Shown here in pieces: positions 33,584 to 43,175 of a DNA stretch of 64,000 nt. The position numbers and the translations under genes were made by a program. The stretch is from Rhodobacteraceae bacterium Araon29 (lineage in GTDB: Bacteria > Pseudomonadota > Alphaproteobacteria > Rhodobacterales > Rhodobacteraceae): contig CP046865.1 of NCBI GenBank assembly GCA_039640505.1, positions 186,001 to 250,000 on the forward strand, written 5' to 3'. Position 1 is the first letter of the stretch, and each line of letters opens with the position of its first letter. The notes under the pieces are model-generated. The model was not told where the DNA came from. It saw only the letters and a list, made by a program, of their open reading frames with translations, and did no database searches.

Positions 33584-34918
33584 GTGTCCCAGCCAAGTAC
33601 AAAATCAGGGGTCGCCACTGGTCGGTTGACGCCGCAGGGCTATCAAGATAATTTTGCCGACCTGCATCCCGCTTTGGATGATCACGAAGCGCTGGTTGCA
33701 GCCGATAGATGCTATTTCTGTCACGACGCGCCGTGCATTACCGCCTGTCCCACTGACATTGATATTCCGCTGTTCATCCGGCAGATTTCAACAGGCACGC
33801 CAGAAGCCTCGGCCAAAACAATCCTATCGCAAAATATTCTTGGTGGAATGTGCGCCCGGGTTTGCCCAACAGAAACCCTGTGTGAAGAGGCCTGCGTTCG
33901 TGAAAAAGCTGAAGGCAAGCCAGTTGAAATCGGTCGTCTGCAGCGCTTTGCGACAGACCGGGTAATCCCTGCGGGTATTCATCCGTTTGAAAGAGCTGCA
34001 CAAACCGGTAAAACTATTGCAGTGCTTGGCGCTGGTCCTGCAGGTCTTGCCTGCGCGCATCGCTTGGCCATGTACGGTCATGATGTAACCGTTTTTGACG
34101 CTAGGCCAAAAGCCGGTGGGCTGAATGAATTTGGGATCGCGGCGTATAAGTCCACCAATGATTTTGCTGCTGAGGAAGTGGATTGGCTGCTTAAAATCGG
34201 TGGTATCAAGATCGAGCTCGGCAAGGCGTTGGGTCGTGACTTGTCGCTTGAGGATTTGGCCAGTGAATATGATGCGGTGTTTTTGGGCATCGGCCTTGCA
34301 GGCACCAACGCGCTTGGGCTTGATGGCGAGCAAAAACAACACGTCGAAGACGCGGTTTCATTTATTGCAGACTTAAGACAGGCAAGCGATTTGTCCCAAA
34401 TGGCTGTTGGGCGCCATGTTGCAGTGATCGGCGGGGGTATGACGGCGGTAGATGCCGCTGTGCAAGCAAAATTATTGGGTGCTGAGCAGGTGCATTTAGT
34501 CTATCGCCGGGGCCGTGAGCACATGAACGCGTCCAAGTTTGAACAAGATCTTGCTGCGTCACACGGTGTTCATATTATTGCAAACGCGCAGCCTGTCGGG
34601 GTCATTGGAAATGGCGCCGTGCAAGAGATAGAATTTGCCTACACGCGCCAAGAGGGCGGTAAACTTGAACAGACTGGCGAAACCTTTCGCCTAAAAGCAG
34701 ATCAAGTTTTCAAAGCCATTGGACAGACCTTAGATACCGCCCTGAATGGGCTTGACCTTGCGCGCGGTAAAATTGCTGTCACCGGTGCTGGGCGTACATC
34801 GCTCCAGAGTGTTTGGGCAGGCGGTGACTGTACCAATGAGGGCGATGATTTAACCGTAACCGCAGTGGCGCAGGGACGTGATGCTGCAGAAGATATACAT
34901 AAAACGCTGCTGGCCTAA
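33584..34918 (+). CDS. preT: NAD-dependent dihydropyrimidine dehydrogenase subunit PreT
   Basis: 444 residues from a GTG with TAGGAG 6 bp upstream. The N-terminal iron-sulphur domain has the cysteine clusters CYFCHDAPCITACP and CARVCPTETLCEEAC, then FAD binding in AVLGAGPAGLACAHRLA and NAD(P) binding in VAVIGGGMTAVDAAVQAKLLGA; the last FAD motif is SVWAGGDCTNEGDDLTV. It passes electrons between NADH and PreA for reduction of uracil and thymine to their dihydro forms. First gene of the pyrimidine locus, 39 bp before preA. Confidence 0.94.
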   Translation: MSQPSTKSGVATGRLTPQGYQDNFADLHPALDDHEALVAADRCYFCHDAPCITACPTDIDIPLFIRQISTGTPEASAKTILSQNILGGMCARVCPTETLCEEACVREKAEGKPVEIGRLQRFATDRVIPAGIHPFERAAQTGKTIAVLGAGPAGLACAHRLAMYGHDVTVFDARPKAGGLNEFGIAAYKSTNDFAAEEVDWLLKIGGIKIELGKALGRDLSLEDLASEYDAVFLGIGLAGTNALGLDGEQKQHVEDAVSFIADLRQASDLSQMAVGRHVAVIGGGMTAVDAAVQAKLLGAEQVHLVYRRGREHMNASKFEQDLAASHGVHIIANAQPVGVIGNGAVQEIEFAYTRQEGGKLEQTGETFRLKADQVFKAIGQTLDTALNGLDLARGKIAVTGAGRTSLQSVWAGGDCTNEGDDLTVTAVAQGRDAAEDIHKTLLA

Positions 34919-34957
34919 AGGCTTGGCGGCACATCAAAGGCACAAAGGAGTGCTAAT

Positions 34958-36262
34958 ATGGCAAACCTGACATCCGACTTTATCGGGATTAAATCCCCCA
35001 ATCCATTTTGGCTTGCCTCGGCGCCGCCGACCGACAAAGAATACAATGTACGCCGCGCTTTCGAAGCCGGCTGGGGCGGTGTTGTTTGGAAAACGCTCGG
35101 TTCAGAGGGCCCGCCCATCGTGAATGTGAACGGGCCAAGATATGGCGCCATTTGGGGTGCAGACCGGCGCCTTTTGGGATTAAACAACATCGAGTTGATT
35201 ACCGACAGGCCGCTGGAAATCAATCTGCAAGAGATCAAGACCATTAAGCGTGATTTTCCGGACCGTGCCGTGGTGGTGTCGCTGATGGTTCCTTGTGAAG
35301 AGGCCGCATGGAAGGCTATTTTGCCTTTGATTGAGGATACAGAAGCGGACGGAGTGGAATTGAATTTCGGCTGCCCTCACGGGATGGCGGAACGTGGAAT
35401 GGGATCCGCTGTCGGTCAAGTGCCCGAATATGTGGAAATGGTCACCCGCTGGGTCAAACAAAACAGCCGGTTGCCGTGTATTGTAAAATTGACGCCAAAT
35501 ATTTCTGATATTTGCCAACCTGCTGAGGCCGCAAAACGCGGTGGTGCGGATGCGGTGAGCCTCATTAATACAATTACGTCTATCACTGGTGTCGATCTTG
35601 ATATTATGGCGCCCACACCAACCATTGATGGCAAAGGCACCCACGGCGGATATTGCGGACCTGCGGTTAAACCCATTGCGATGAATATGGTTGCCCAGAT
35701 CGCCCGCAACGGTGAAACAAGTGGTGTCCCCATTTCCGCGATCGGTGGTGTTACCACATGGCGAGATGCTGCAGAGTTTATGGCTCTTGGCGCCGGTAAT
35801 GTGCAGGTTTGTACCGCTGCCATGACATATGGTTTTAAAATTGTCGAAGAAATGATCTCGGGTCTGTCACAATGGATGGACGAAAAATCCTATAGCTCGG
35901 TTGATGAGTTTGTCGGGCAGGCTGTGCCAAAGGTTATCGATTGGCAATATCTCAATCTCAATTATGTCACCAAAGCCCGCATAAATCAGGATGACTGCAT
36001 TAAATGTGGTCGTTGCTATGCAGCCTGTGAAGATACAAGCCATCAGGCAATTACAATGTCCGACGATCGCGTTTTCGATGTTCGAGATGATGAATGCGTT
36101 GCCTGTAACCTTTGCATTAATGTTTGTCCTGTGGAAGGCTGCATCACAATGGAGACACTGGAAGTTGGCGCAATGGATGAACGCACTGGCACACCTATCT
36201 CACCTGATCATGGTGATTGGACGACCCACCCGAACAACCCAATGGCGCGGGCGGCAGAATAG
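34958..36262 (+). CDS. preA: NAD-dependent dihydropyrimidine dehydrogenase subunit PreA
   Basis: 434 residues. A dihydroorotate-dehydrogenase-like FMN barrel (IKSPNPFWLASAPPT, VELNFGCPHGMAERGMGSAVGQ with the catalytic Cys region, AIGGVTTWRDAAEFMALGAGNVQVCTAAM) is followed by two [4Fe-4S] motifs, CIKCGRCYAAC and CVACNLCINVCP. Together with PreT it performs the first step of the reductive pathway. AAAGGAG precedes the ATG. Confidence 0.95.
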   Translation: MANLTSDFIGIKSPNPFWLASAPPTDKEYNVRRAFEAGWGGVVWKTLGSEGPPIVNVNGPRYGAIWGADRRLLGLNNIELITDRPLEINLQEIKTIKRDFPDRAVVVSLMVPCEEAAWKAILPLIEDTEADGVELNFGCPHGMAERGMGSAVGQVPEYVEMVTRWVKQNSRLPCIVKLTPNISDICQPAEAAKRGGADAVSLINTITSITGVDLDIMAPTPTIDGKGTHGGYCGPAVKPIAMNMVAQIARNGETSGVPISAIGGVTTWRDAAEFMALGAGNVQVCTAAMTYGFKIVEEMISGLSQWMDEKSYSSVDEFVGQAVPKVIDWQYLNLNYVTKARINQDDCIKCGRCYAACEDTSHQAITMSDDRVFDVRDDECVACNLCINVCPVEGCITMETLEVGAMDERTGTPISPDHGDWTTHPNNPMARAAE

Positions 36263-36268
36263 CCGTCC

Positions 36269-36889
36269 TTAAGGCGATAGAATTTTGTCAAAAATAGTCT
36301 CTACAAAGGACTGTGCGCCGTCATAGGGATCAGTGATATTACCGGCTCTGACAAGTTTAATTTGGGCTTCAAAATCTGAATAATGCTGGGTCAGAGCCCA
36401 AATTGAAAAAATAAGGTGATAGGGGTCAAGCTTAGCGATTTGACCGGCATCCATCCACTGAGAAATAACGGTTGCTTTTTCATCTACTAAAATACGCAGT
36501 TCGCCTTTTAGAAAATTTTCAATCCTTGGGGCACCTTGGACGATTTCATTGGCAAAAAGACGGCTTTCACGGGGAAAATTCCGCGATAATTCAAGTTTTC
36601 TGCGAATATAGGCAAGCAACTCATCCCGGGCATTTCCATTTGGGTTTAACGCCCGCAAAGGATCTAGCCAAGTGTCCAAAAGATCGCTAAGCAACGCGAC
36701 ATGTATCGCTTCCTTGCCATTGAAGTAGTAGAGCACGTTTGGTTTTGAAAGACCGGCCTTGTTTGCGATCTGATCCAGGGTTGATCCCCTAAACCCATGC
36801 GCTGAAAACACCTCTAAAGCTGCATCCAATATTGCCGAGATATTATGCTTTTGTATCCGCGTTAACGGTTTTTTATTAGATCGCTCCAT
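36269..36889 (-). CDS. TetR-family regulator, RutR-like (paralogue 1)
   Basis: 206 residues. The TetR helix-turn-helix spans ILDAALEVFSAHGFRGSTLDQIANKAGLSKPNVLYYF, and the C-terminal domain (LEVSRN-like LELSRNFPRESRLFANEIVQGAP, FSIWALTQHYSDFEAQI) matches RutR, the uracil-responsive regulator of pyrimidine use. Located between preA and a second RutR-like gene in the same direction. Uracil or thymine is the likely ligand. Confidence 0.88.
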   Translation of the reverse strand: MERSNKKPLTRIQKHNISAILDAALEVFSAHGFRGSTLDQIANKAGLSKPNVLYYFNGKEAIHVALLSDLLDTWLDPLRALNPNGNARDELLAYIRRKLELSRNFPRESRLFANEIVQGAPRIENFLKGELRILVDEKATVISQWMDAGQIAKLDPYHLIFSIWALTQHYSDFEAQIKLVRAGNITDPYDGAQSFVETIFDKILSP

Positions 36890-36916
36890 AGATACCGCAC
36901 CTATCAGAGCACCGCT

Positions 36917-37570
36917 CTATGTACCAGACTTGGGGGCTAAACCAGCCCAAATAATTTGAAAAATGGTTTCGGTTGCATCGTCCCATTGTTCTTTGGATAA
37001 AGGCTCAGCTGCGTTCAAGGTCTCAACCTGATGGGTGAAATCAGCATAATGCTGGGTTGTAGCCCAAATCATATAGAGCACCCACCGGGGATTAATCGGT
37101 CTAATTTTTTTATCTTCAATCCACTTTTGGATCATTTCAATCCGGCCATCTGTCCATTCGGTCAGCTGCGTTTCCAAAAAGTCTTGAATGATCGGGGCCC
37201 CATGCATGACCTCATTGGCCCAGACTTTAGATCCATTTTTCCGCAAGCGGCTTATTTCCATTTTTTGCTCGATGTATTTGCGCAATGCTTCGGCTGGATT
37301 GTCAGACTGTTCAAAGCTATCCGCCGCTTGCAGCCAAATGCCAAAAATTTGCTCAACAACCCGTCGATAAAGTTCTTTCTTAGAGGCGAAATAATAATGC
37401 ACATTGGCCTTGGGAAGATCAGCCTGGTCTGCAATCATTTGCATCGTTGACCCACGAAATCCGTGCTGTGCAAAAATAGTCTCGGCGGCGTCAAGAATAA
37501 CCCGCTCATTTTCCGCTCTGATCTGAGCTTTTGGTGCCTTTAAATTTAGCAATTTCTGCATTTCCGACAT
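36917..37570 (-). CDS. TetR-family regulator, RutR-like (paralogue 2)
   Basis: 217 residues, clearly related to its downstream neighbour: ILDAAETIFAQHGFRGSTMQMIADQADLPKANVHYYF in the DNA-binding domain and WVLYMIWATTQHYADFTHQVETL in the ligand domain, again as in RutR. A 16-bp RutR-type palindrome lies 28 bp before its start. Two tandem paralogues may read different pyrimidines or intermediates, or govern the two halves of the locus. It is divergent from the amidohydrolase gene. Confidence 0.88.
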   Translation of the reverse strand: MSEMQKLLNLKAPKAQIRAENERVILDAAETIFAQHGFRGSTMQMIADQADLPKANVHYYFASKKELYRRVVEQIFGIWLQAADSFEQSDNPAEALRKYIEQKMEISRLRKNGSKVWANEVMHGAPIIQDFLETQLTEWTDGRIEMIQKWIEDKKIRPINPRWVLYMIWATTQHYADFTHQVETLNAAEPLSKEQWDDATETIFQIIWAGLAPKSGT

Positions 37571-37598
37571 TGCGCGACTTCACCAAAAAGAATCAATC

Positions 37599-37614
37599 TT
37601 GACTGATTAGTCAA
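37599..37614. promoter_or_regulatory. RutR-like palindromic operator in the divergent promoter region
   Basis: TTGACTGATTAGTCAA has perfect 6-bp arms around a GATT spacer and matches the RutR consensus TTGACCAnnTGGTCAA in its outer halves. It lies between the divergent RutR-like gene (start 37570) and the amidohydrolase gene (start 37810), so it can control both. Confidence 0.65.
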
Positions 37615-37809
37615 CTGTGTTACGGTTCAATTTACCAGATGGTCAAAAAATTAGAAAGACCACGCTTAAAACGGCCGAAGTGTCGGATAGGGAGTTTGGA
37701 TCACAACCACTTGCATGGGTGGAATAGTGACGTTTCAGCTCGATCAAAGATAGGCGTGAAAACAGACTGCAAGGTCTCTTGGCTTTGTAGCAGGCACAGG
37801 AGAGTTGAC

Positions 37810-39060
37810 ATGGCGGCACCGGGTGAAAACCTTAGAATTAACGGCGACCGACTTTGGGACAGCTTGATGGAAATGGCCAAAATCGGTCCGGGTGTTGCGG
37901 GCGGTAATAACCGACAGACACTGACCGATGAAGATGGCGAAGGGCGCGCATTGTTTCAAAACTGGTGTGCGGCTGAGGGATGCTCCATGGGCCTTGATCA
38001 GATGGGCAATATGTTCGCGCGCCGCGAAGGCACTGACCCTGATGCCCTGCCGGTCTATGTTGGATCACATTTGGACACACAGCCCACGGGCGGCAAATAT
38101 GATGGTGTTCTAGGTGTCTTGGGCGGGCTTGAAATTATCCGCAGCCTCAATGATATGGACATCAAAACAAAACACCCCATTGTGGTGACCAATTTCACCA
38201 ATGAAGAGGGCACGCGTTTTGCCCCGGCCATGCTGGCATCGGGCGTTTTTGCGGGTGTGCACACCCAAGACTGGGCCTATGAGCGTACTGATGCAGACGG
38301 CAAAGCATTCGGTGATGAGCTTAAGCGCATCGGTTGGCGCGGCGAAGAGGAAGTCGGCGCCCGCAAAATGCATGCGTTTTTTGAATTGCACATAGAGCAA
38401 GGCCCTATTTTGGAAGCAGCAGATGCTGATATTGGTGTTGTCACCCATGGTCAGGGGCTTAGCTGGACACAGGTCACGATCACTGGAAAAGACTCGCACA
38501 CAGGCTCGACCCCGATGCCAATGCGCAAAAATGCAGGTCTTGGAATGGCGCGGGTGCTCGATCTGGTGAATGAAATCGCATGGAGCCATAAGCCGCATGC
38601 TGTTGGGGCGGCGGGACATATTGATGTGTATCCCAATTCACGAAATGTCATCCCAGGCAAAGTGGTTTTTACCATCGATTTTCGAAGTCCAGACCTTGCT
38701 GTGATCCAAGATATGGAGCAGCGCCTCAAAGAGGGCGCAACAAAAATCTGTGATGACATGGGGCTTGAGGTCAGCTTTGAAAAAGTTGGGGGTTTTGATC
38801 CCGTGACATTTGACGATGACTGTGTCTCGGCGGTTCGAAGCGCCGCAGAGCGGCTTGGCTATAGCCACCGAAATATAATTTCAGGGGCCGGCCATGATGC
38901 GTGTTGGGTGAACCAAGTGGCCCCAACCGCAATGATCATGTGCCCCTGTGTTGATGGCTTAAGCCATAATGAGGCCGAAGAAATATCCAAAGACTGGTCC
39001 ACCGCAGGCGCGGAAGTGCTGTTCCACGCTGTGGTCGAGACTGCGCAAATTATTGAATAA
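37810..39060 (+). CDS. Zn-dependent amidohydrolase: beta-ureidopropionase / N-carbamoyl-amino-acid hydrolase
   Basis: 416 residues from the ATG at 37810, preceded by AGGAG; the open frame further upstream lacks family similarity. It is an M20-family amidase of the HyuC/AmaB/PydC type: VGSHLDTQPTGGKYDGVLG (metal His and Asp), TNFTNEEGTRFAPAM (catalytic Glu), FFELHIEQGPILE (metal His) and the late NIISGAGHDACWV (metal His). In this locus it should cleave N-carbamoyl-beta-alanine or N-carbamoyl-beta-aminoisobutyrate to the beta-amino acid, CO2 and ammonia, the last step of the pathway. Confidence 0.92.
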   Translation: MAAPGENLRINGDRLWDSLMEMAKIGPGVAGGNNRQTLTDEDGEGRALFQNWCAAEGCSMGLDQMGNMFARREGTDPDALPVYVGSHLDTQPTGGKYDGVLGVLGGLEIIRSLNDMDIKTKHPIVVTNFTNEEGTRFAPAMLASGVFAGVHTQDWAYERTDADGKAFGDELKRIGWRGEEEVGARKMHAFFELHIEQGPILEAADADIGVVTHGQGLSWTQVTITGKDSHTGSTPMPMRKNAGLGMARVLDLVNEIAWSHKPHAVGAAGHIDVYPNSRNVIPGKVVFTIDFRSPDLAVIQDMEQRLKEGATKICDDMGLEVSFEKVGGFDPVTFDDDCVSAVRSAAERLGYSHRNIISGAGHDACWVNQVAPTAMIMCPCVDGLSHNEAEEISKDWSTAGAEVLFHAVVETAQIIE

Positions 39061-39083
39061 GCTGCTGAACAAGGAGAGCCAGA

Positions 39084-40544
39084 ATGACCAAAGTGATCAA
39101 AGGCGGTCAGGTGTGCACCGCGGACCGCACATGGAAGGCCGATGTCTTAATTGATGGCGAAGTGATCAAACAGATCGGAGAAGACCTAAAAGGCGACGAA
39201 TATATTGACGCTGAAGGCGCTTATGTCATTCCGGGCGGTATTGATCCACACACCCATCTTGAAATGCCGTTTATGGGCACAACCGCTGCGGAAACCTTTG
39301 AAACTGGTACTTGGGCGGCCGCGGTTGGCGGCACCACTATGGTGGTTGATTTTTGTTTGCCGGGCGAAGATGGCTCTATCAAAAACGCGATCAATGAATG
39401 GCATCGAAAGTCCGCGCCTCAGATTTGCTCGGATGTGGGCTATCACATGGCGATCACAGGTTGGAGCGAAGATGTCTTTAACGGCATGAAAGACGCTGTG
39501 GATATGGGCGTTAATTCGTTCAAGCATTTCATGGCCTATAAAGGCGCTTTAATGATTGAAGACGATGAAATGTTTGCCAGCTTCAAGCGCTGTAAAGAGA
39601 TTGGTGCGCTACCGATGGTGCACGCGGAAAACGGTGATCTGGTTGCCGATATGCAGCAGCAGATGCTGGCCCAAGGGATCACTGGCCCCGAAGGCCACGC
39701 ATATTCGCGGCCGCCAGAGTTTGAGGGTGAAGCGGCAAACCGCGCAATTACAATCGCCGATGCTGCGGGCGTTCCGCTTTATATTGTGCACGTAAGCTGC
39801 GAGCAGGCGCATGAAGCCATTCGCCGCGCGCGTCAAAAAGGCATGCGAGTTTATGGCGAGCCACTGGCGCAATTCCTAACCCTGGATGAAAGCGAATATT
39901 TCAAAGGGGACTGGATGCATTCCGCCCGCCGTGTAATGTCACCGCCTTTCCGCAACAAAGAACACCAAGCCAGCCTTTGGGCGGGTTTGCAATCCGGGTC
40001 ACTGCAGGTTGTTGCCACTGATCATGCGGCCTTTACCAGTGAGCAAAAGCTGATGGGCAAAGACAATTTCTGCCTGATCCCCAATGGATCAAACGGTCTA
40101 GAAGAGCGACTGGCTGTGCTGTGGACAGAAGGTGTGGAAACCGGACGCCTGACGCCAAATGAATTTGTATCCGTCACCAGCACCAACATCGCCAAGATAC
40201 TAAATATATATCCCAAGAAGGGCGCAATTGTGGAAGGAGCCGACGCGGATATCGTGGTATGGGATCCAAAAATCTCTAAAACCATAAGTGTGGCCAACCA
40301 TCATTCCATCCTTGATTACAACGTCTTTGAGGGCTTTGATGTCAGCGCCCAGTCGCGCTACACCATTAGCCGCGGTGATGTGATTTGGGCATGGGGTCAA
40401 AACAGCCAGCCCAATCCGGGCCGAGGTCGCTTTGTACCGCGCCCAGCCTTTCCATCAGCAAACCTTGCCCTGAGCAAATGGAAAGAACTCACCGCGCCCA
40501 AGCAAATTCACCGTGATCCAATGAATATTCCGGCCGGCATTTAA
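39084..40544 (+). CDS. hydA: Dihydropyrimidinase
   Basis: 486 residues, full length. Metal-binding PGGIDPHTHLEMPFMGTTAAETF, the carbamylated Lys in NSFKHFMAYKGALM near residue 150, further ligands in YIVHVSCEQAHEAI and the late Asp in VVATDHAAFT. It opens dihydrouracil and dihydrothymine rings to the N-carbamoyl compounds, between PreTA and the amidohydrolase. GGAGAG lies before the ATG; 23 bp after the amidohydrolase gene. Confidence 0.96.
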   Translation: MTKVIKGGQVCTADRTWKADVLIDGEVIKQIGEDLKGDEYIDAEGAYVIPGGIDPHTHLEMPFMGTTAAETFETGTWAAAVGGTTMVVDFCLPGEDGSIKNAINEWHRKSAPQICSDVGYHMAITGWSEDVFNGMKDAVDMGVNSFKHFMAYKGALMIEDDEMFASFKRCKEIGALPMVHAENGDLVADMQQQMLAQGITGPEGHAYSRPPEFEGEAANRAITIADAAGVPLYIVHVSCEQAHEAIRRARQKGMRVYGEPLAQFLTLDESEYFKGDWMHSARRVMSPPFRNKEHQASLWAGLQSGSLQVVATDHAAFTSEQKLMGKDNFCLIPNGSNGLEERLAVLWTEGVETGRLTPNEFVSVTSTNIAKILNIYPKKGAIVEGADADIVVWDPKISKTISVANHHSILDYNVFEGFDVSAQSRYTISRGDVIWAWGQNSQPNPGRGRFVPRPAFPSANLALSKWKELTAPKQIHRDPMNIPAGI

Positions 40545-40595
40545 ATCGGCCGAAACTCAGAAGCCCCAGCAATCTTAGGAAAGCCAAATTCTGAT

Positions 40596-41378
40596 ATGAC
40601 CAATGAACCAGTAATTTCTGCCCAGGATCTATCATTGACGTTTGAAACCAATGATGGACCTGTGCACGCCCTGAAGAACATAAACCTAGACATATCAAAG
40701 GGTGAATTTGTCAGTTTCATTGGGCCATCGGGCTGTGGAAAAACAACCTTTTTGCGGGTTATGGCCGATTTGGAAAAGCCCACTGGCGGGCAAATTACCA
40801 TTAATGGTGTATCACCCGAAGAGGCCCGCAATGCGCGCGCCTACGGATATGTTTTTCAGGCCGCTGGCCTTTATCCGTGGAGGACTATCGGTGGTAACAT
40901 CAGGCTTCCGCTTGAGATTATGGGGTATAGCAAATCCGATCAGGCCAAACGGGTACAACAAGTGCTTGAATTGGTTGAGCTATCGGACTTTGAAAAGAAA
41001 TTTCCTTGGCAATTGTCCGGCGGTATGCAGCAACGGGCCTCGATTGCAAGAGCTTTGGCATTTGACGCCGACATCTTGTTGATGGATGAACCCTTTGGGG
41101 CGCTTGATGAAATTGTTCGGGACCACCTTAATGAGCAACTTCTGGATCTTTGGCGGCGCACCAACAAAACCATCGGCTTTGTGACCCACTCCATCCCGGA
41201 AGCGGTTTACTTATCGACGAAGATTGTTGTTATGTCCCCAAGGCCGGGGCGCATTAGTGATGTCATAGAAAGCCCGTTACCGGCTGACCGGCCCCTAGAA
41301 ATCCGGGATAGTGCTGAATTTATTGAGATAGCCCAACGGGTCAGAGAAGGCCTTAGGGCGGGGCATGGACCAGAATGA
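40596..41378 (+). CDS. ABC transporter ATP-binding protein (NitT/TauT type, pyrimidine locus)
   Basis: 260 residues. Walker A GPSGCGKTTFLRVMADL, signature QLSGGMQQRASIARALA, Walker B ILLMDEPFGALDEI, switch His in GFVTHSIPEAVYLS: the SsuB/TauB/ThiZ branch. Fifty bp after dihydropyrimidinase and overlapping the first permease gene by 4 bp. The context says it energises uptake of a pyrimidine or a pyrimidine breakdown product. Confidence 0.93.
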   Translation: MTNEPVISAQDLSLTFETNDGPVHALKNINLDISKGEFVSFIGPSGCGKTTFLRVMADLEKPTGGQITINGVSPEEARNARAYGYVFQAAGLYPWRTIGGNIRLPLEIMGYSKSDQAKRVQQVLELVELSDFEKKFPWQLSGGMQQRASIARALAFDADILLMDEPFGALDEIVRDHLNEQLLDLWRRTNKTIGFVTHSIPEAVYLSTKIVVMSPRPGRISDVIESPLPADRPLEIRDSAEFIEIAQRVREGLRAGHGPE

Positions 41379-42292
41379 GGCGTTCGGTTTTTCCAGTCAT
41401 TGTCGTGATTTGTGGCTTGATGGCGATGTGGTACATCGCTGTCGTGCCCATGAACATCAAAATGGCTCTGACCGATGCTGAGCGCAGTGGCATAGTGGTC
41501 ACGCCAAGCGGCGCTAAAGAGCGGCGTGACAGATCGGCTATACTGCTTGTGGCCCAGAACCCCTTTGCCATTAAAGCAACCTTCGCTTTGGAGCGCCCGC
41601 GACTGCCTGCACCGCATCAGGTGGCAATTGAATTATGGAATTCCACCGTCAATAAGAAAATTACCTCAAAACGAAGCCTGATTTTCCATGGCTGGATCAC
41701 CCTAAGTGCCACACTTTTGGGCTTTGCGATTGGCACAGGGCTTGGGATTTTATTGGCGATTGGAATTGTTTATAGTCGCGCCATGGATATGAGTGTGATG
41801 CCATGGGCTATTGCGTCGCAAACCATCCCGATATTGGCGATAGCGCCCATGATCATTGTGGTTTTGAACTCTGTTGGCGTGCAAGGGCTTTTGCCAAAAG
41901 CGATTATTAGTGCCTATCTAAGCTTTTTCCCGGTGGTCGTGGGAATGGTCAAAGGACTTCGCAGTCCTGACCATATGCAGCTTGATCTTCTAAAAACATA
42001 CAGCGCCAACTCACCCCAAGGCTTTTGGAAATTACGCCTACCATCCTCCATGCCCTACTTGTTTGCATCGCTAAAAATTGGCATTGCAGCAAGCTTGGTT
42101 GGGGCAATCGTTGGTGAGCTTCCAACTGGTGCGGTGCGCGGATTGGGAGCACGGCTTTTGTCGGGGTCTTATTACGGACAAACCATCCAAATTTGGTCAG
42201 CCCTACTGGGCGCCGCGGTGTTGGCCGCTACATTGGTTGCCCTCATTGGCTTGGCGCAACGCATCACGCTTAAAAGAATGGGGATGTCATGA
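41375..42292 (+). CDS. ABC transporter permease (first of two, pyrimidine locus)
   Basis: 305 residues. A single N-terminal helix (FPVIVVICGLMAMWYIAVV) and an unusually long extracytoplasmic segment of about 75 residues (to KKITSKRSL) precede the BPD_transp_1 core with five to six helices. The EAA-type coupling loop is LLKTYSANSPQGFWKLRLPSSMPYLF (key residues around 205-225). Overlaps its neighbours by 4 bp on each side. It forms a heterodimeric channel with the next gene product. Confidence 0.9.
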   Translation: MRRSVFPVIVVICGLMAMWYIAVVPMNIKMALTDAERSGIVVTPSGAKERRDRSAILLVAQNPFAIKATFALERPRLPAPHQVAIELWNSTVNKKITSKRSLIFHGWITLSATLLGFAIGTGLGILLAIGIVYSRAMDMSVMPWAIASQTIPILAIAPMIIVVLNSVGVQGLLPKAIISAYLSFFPVVVGMVKGLRSPDHMQLDLLKTYSANSPQGFWKLRLPSSMPYLFASLKIGIAASLVGAIVGELPTGAVRGLGARLLSGSYYGQTIQIWSALLGAAVLAATLVALIGLAQRITLKRMGMS

Positions 42293-43134
42293 CGCTGGTT
42301 ATTCTCGCTCTTATAATTTGGCTTGTTGCCTGGCGTGTGAATGTAGTTTTGGCCAATACGGCGGCCTCTGAGACCCGTTTTATGAAGCTTTTGGTGCCTG
42401 CAATTTTCGGTTTTACCATTTTGGCGGATTGGGAATTGGTGGTCAAAGGGCTTAATGTACCTTTGGTAATCCTTCCGCCGCCTTCAATGATCGCAGAAAC
42501 ATTTTCTGCAAAGCTGCCCATTCTGTGGAAGGACTTTGTCCAGACGTTTGTAAAAGGGGCGCTCAGCGGGTATTTTATCGGGTGCACAGCGGCGGTCGCA
42601 TTGGCGGTTTTGGTGGAGCGCTTTGATTTTCTAAGACGCGGATTGCTTCCGGTTGGAAACTTTGTCGCGGCGCTGCCAATTATTGGAACAGCCCCAATTT
42701 TAGTCATGTGGTTTGGATTTGACTGGCACTCAAAAGCAGCTGTTGTTGTGGTGATGGTCTTTTTCCCAATGCTGGTCAACACAGTTGCCGGTTTAGGCGA
42801 AACCACCGCGATGCAGCGTGATTTGATGAAAACTTATGGGGCAGATCCTTGGCAAGCGTTTATTAAACTACGCTTACCGGCCGCAATGCCGTTTATTTTC
42901 AACGGATTGAAAATTTCCACAACACTTGCCCTGATTGGGGCCATCGTTGCCGAGTTCTTCGGCTCTCCAACTTTGGGCATGGGCTTTCGAATTTCTGCAT
43001 CAATTGGCCAGCTCGCGCTGGATATGGTGTGGGCAGAAATTGTCGTTGCCGCTTTGGCAGGAAGCGCATTTTACGGCGCGGTGGCAATAATAGAGAAGGG
43101 GGTCACCTTTTGGCACCCCTCACAGCGAGGCTAA
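42289..43134 (+). CDS. ABC transporter permease (second of two, pyrimidine locus)
   Basis: 281 residues, about six to seven membrane helices with the EAA-type loop QRDLMKTYGADPWQAFIKLRLPAAMPFIFNGLKIS near residue 180. Similar in that loop to the preceding permease, showing that the pair arose by duplication. Inner-membrane subunit of the importer. The binding-protein gene follows after 41 bp. Confidence 0.92.
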   Translation: MTLVILALIIWLVAWRVNVVLANTAASETRFMKLLVPAIFGFTILADWELVVKGLNVPLVILPPPSMIAETFSAKLPILWKDFVQTFVKGALSGYFIGCTAAVALAVLVERFDFLRRGLLPVGNFVAALPIIGTAPILVMWFGFDWHSKAAVVVVMVFFPMLVNTVAGLGETTAMQRDLMKTYGADPWQAFIKLRLPAAMPFIFNGLKISTTLALIGAIVAEFFGSPTLGMGFRISASIGQLALDMVWAEIVVAALAGSAFYGAVAIIEKGVTFWHPSQRG

Positions 43135-43175
43135 AAAAGAGCAAATGAAACGACCAACAAAACCTGGAGGTAAAA

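Noticed and set aside
37639-37809. N-terminal extension of the amidohydrolase
   Set aside because: The extension does not resemble the family, it overlaps the regulatory region after the RutR-like operator, and AGGAG favours the ATG at 37810.
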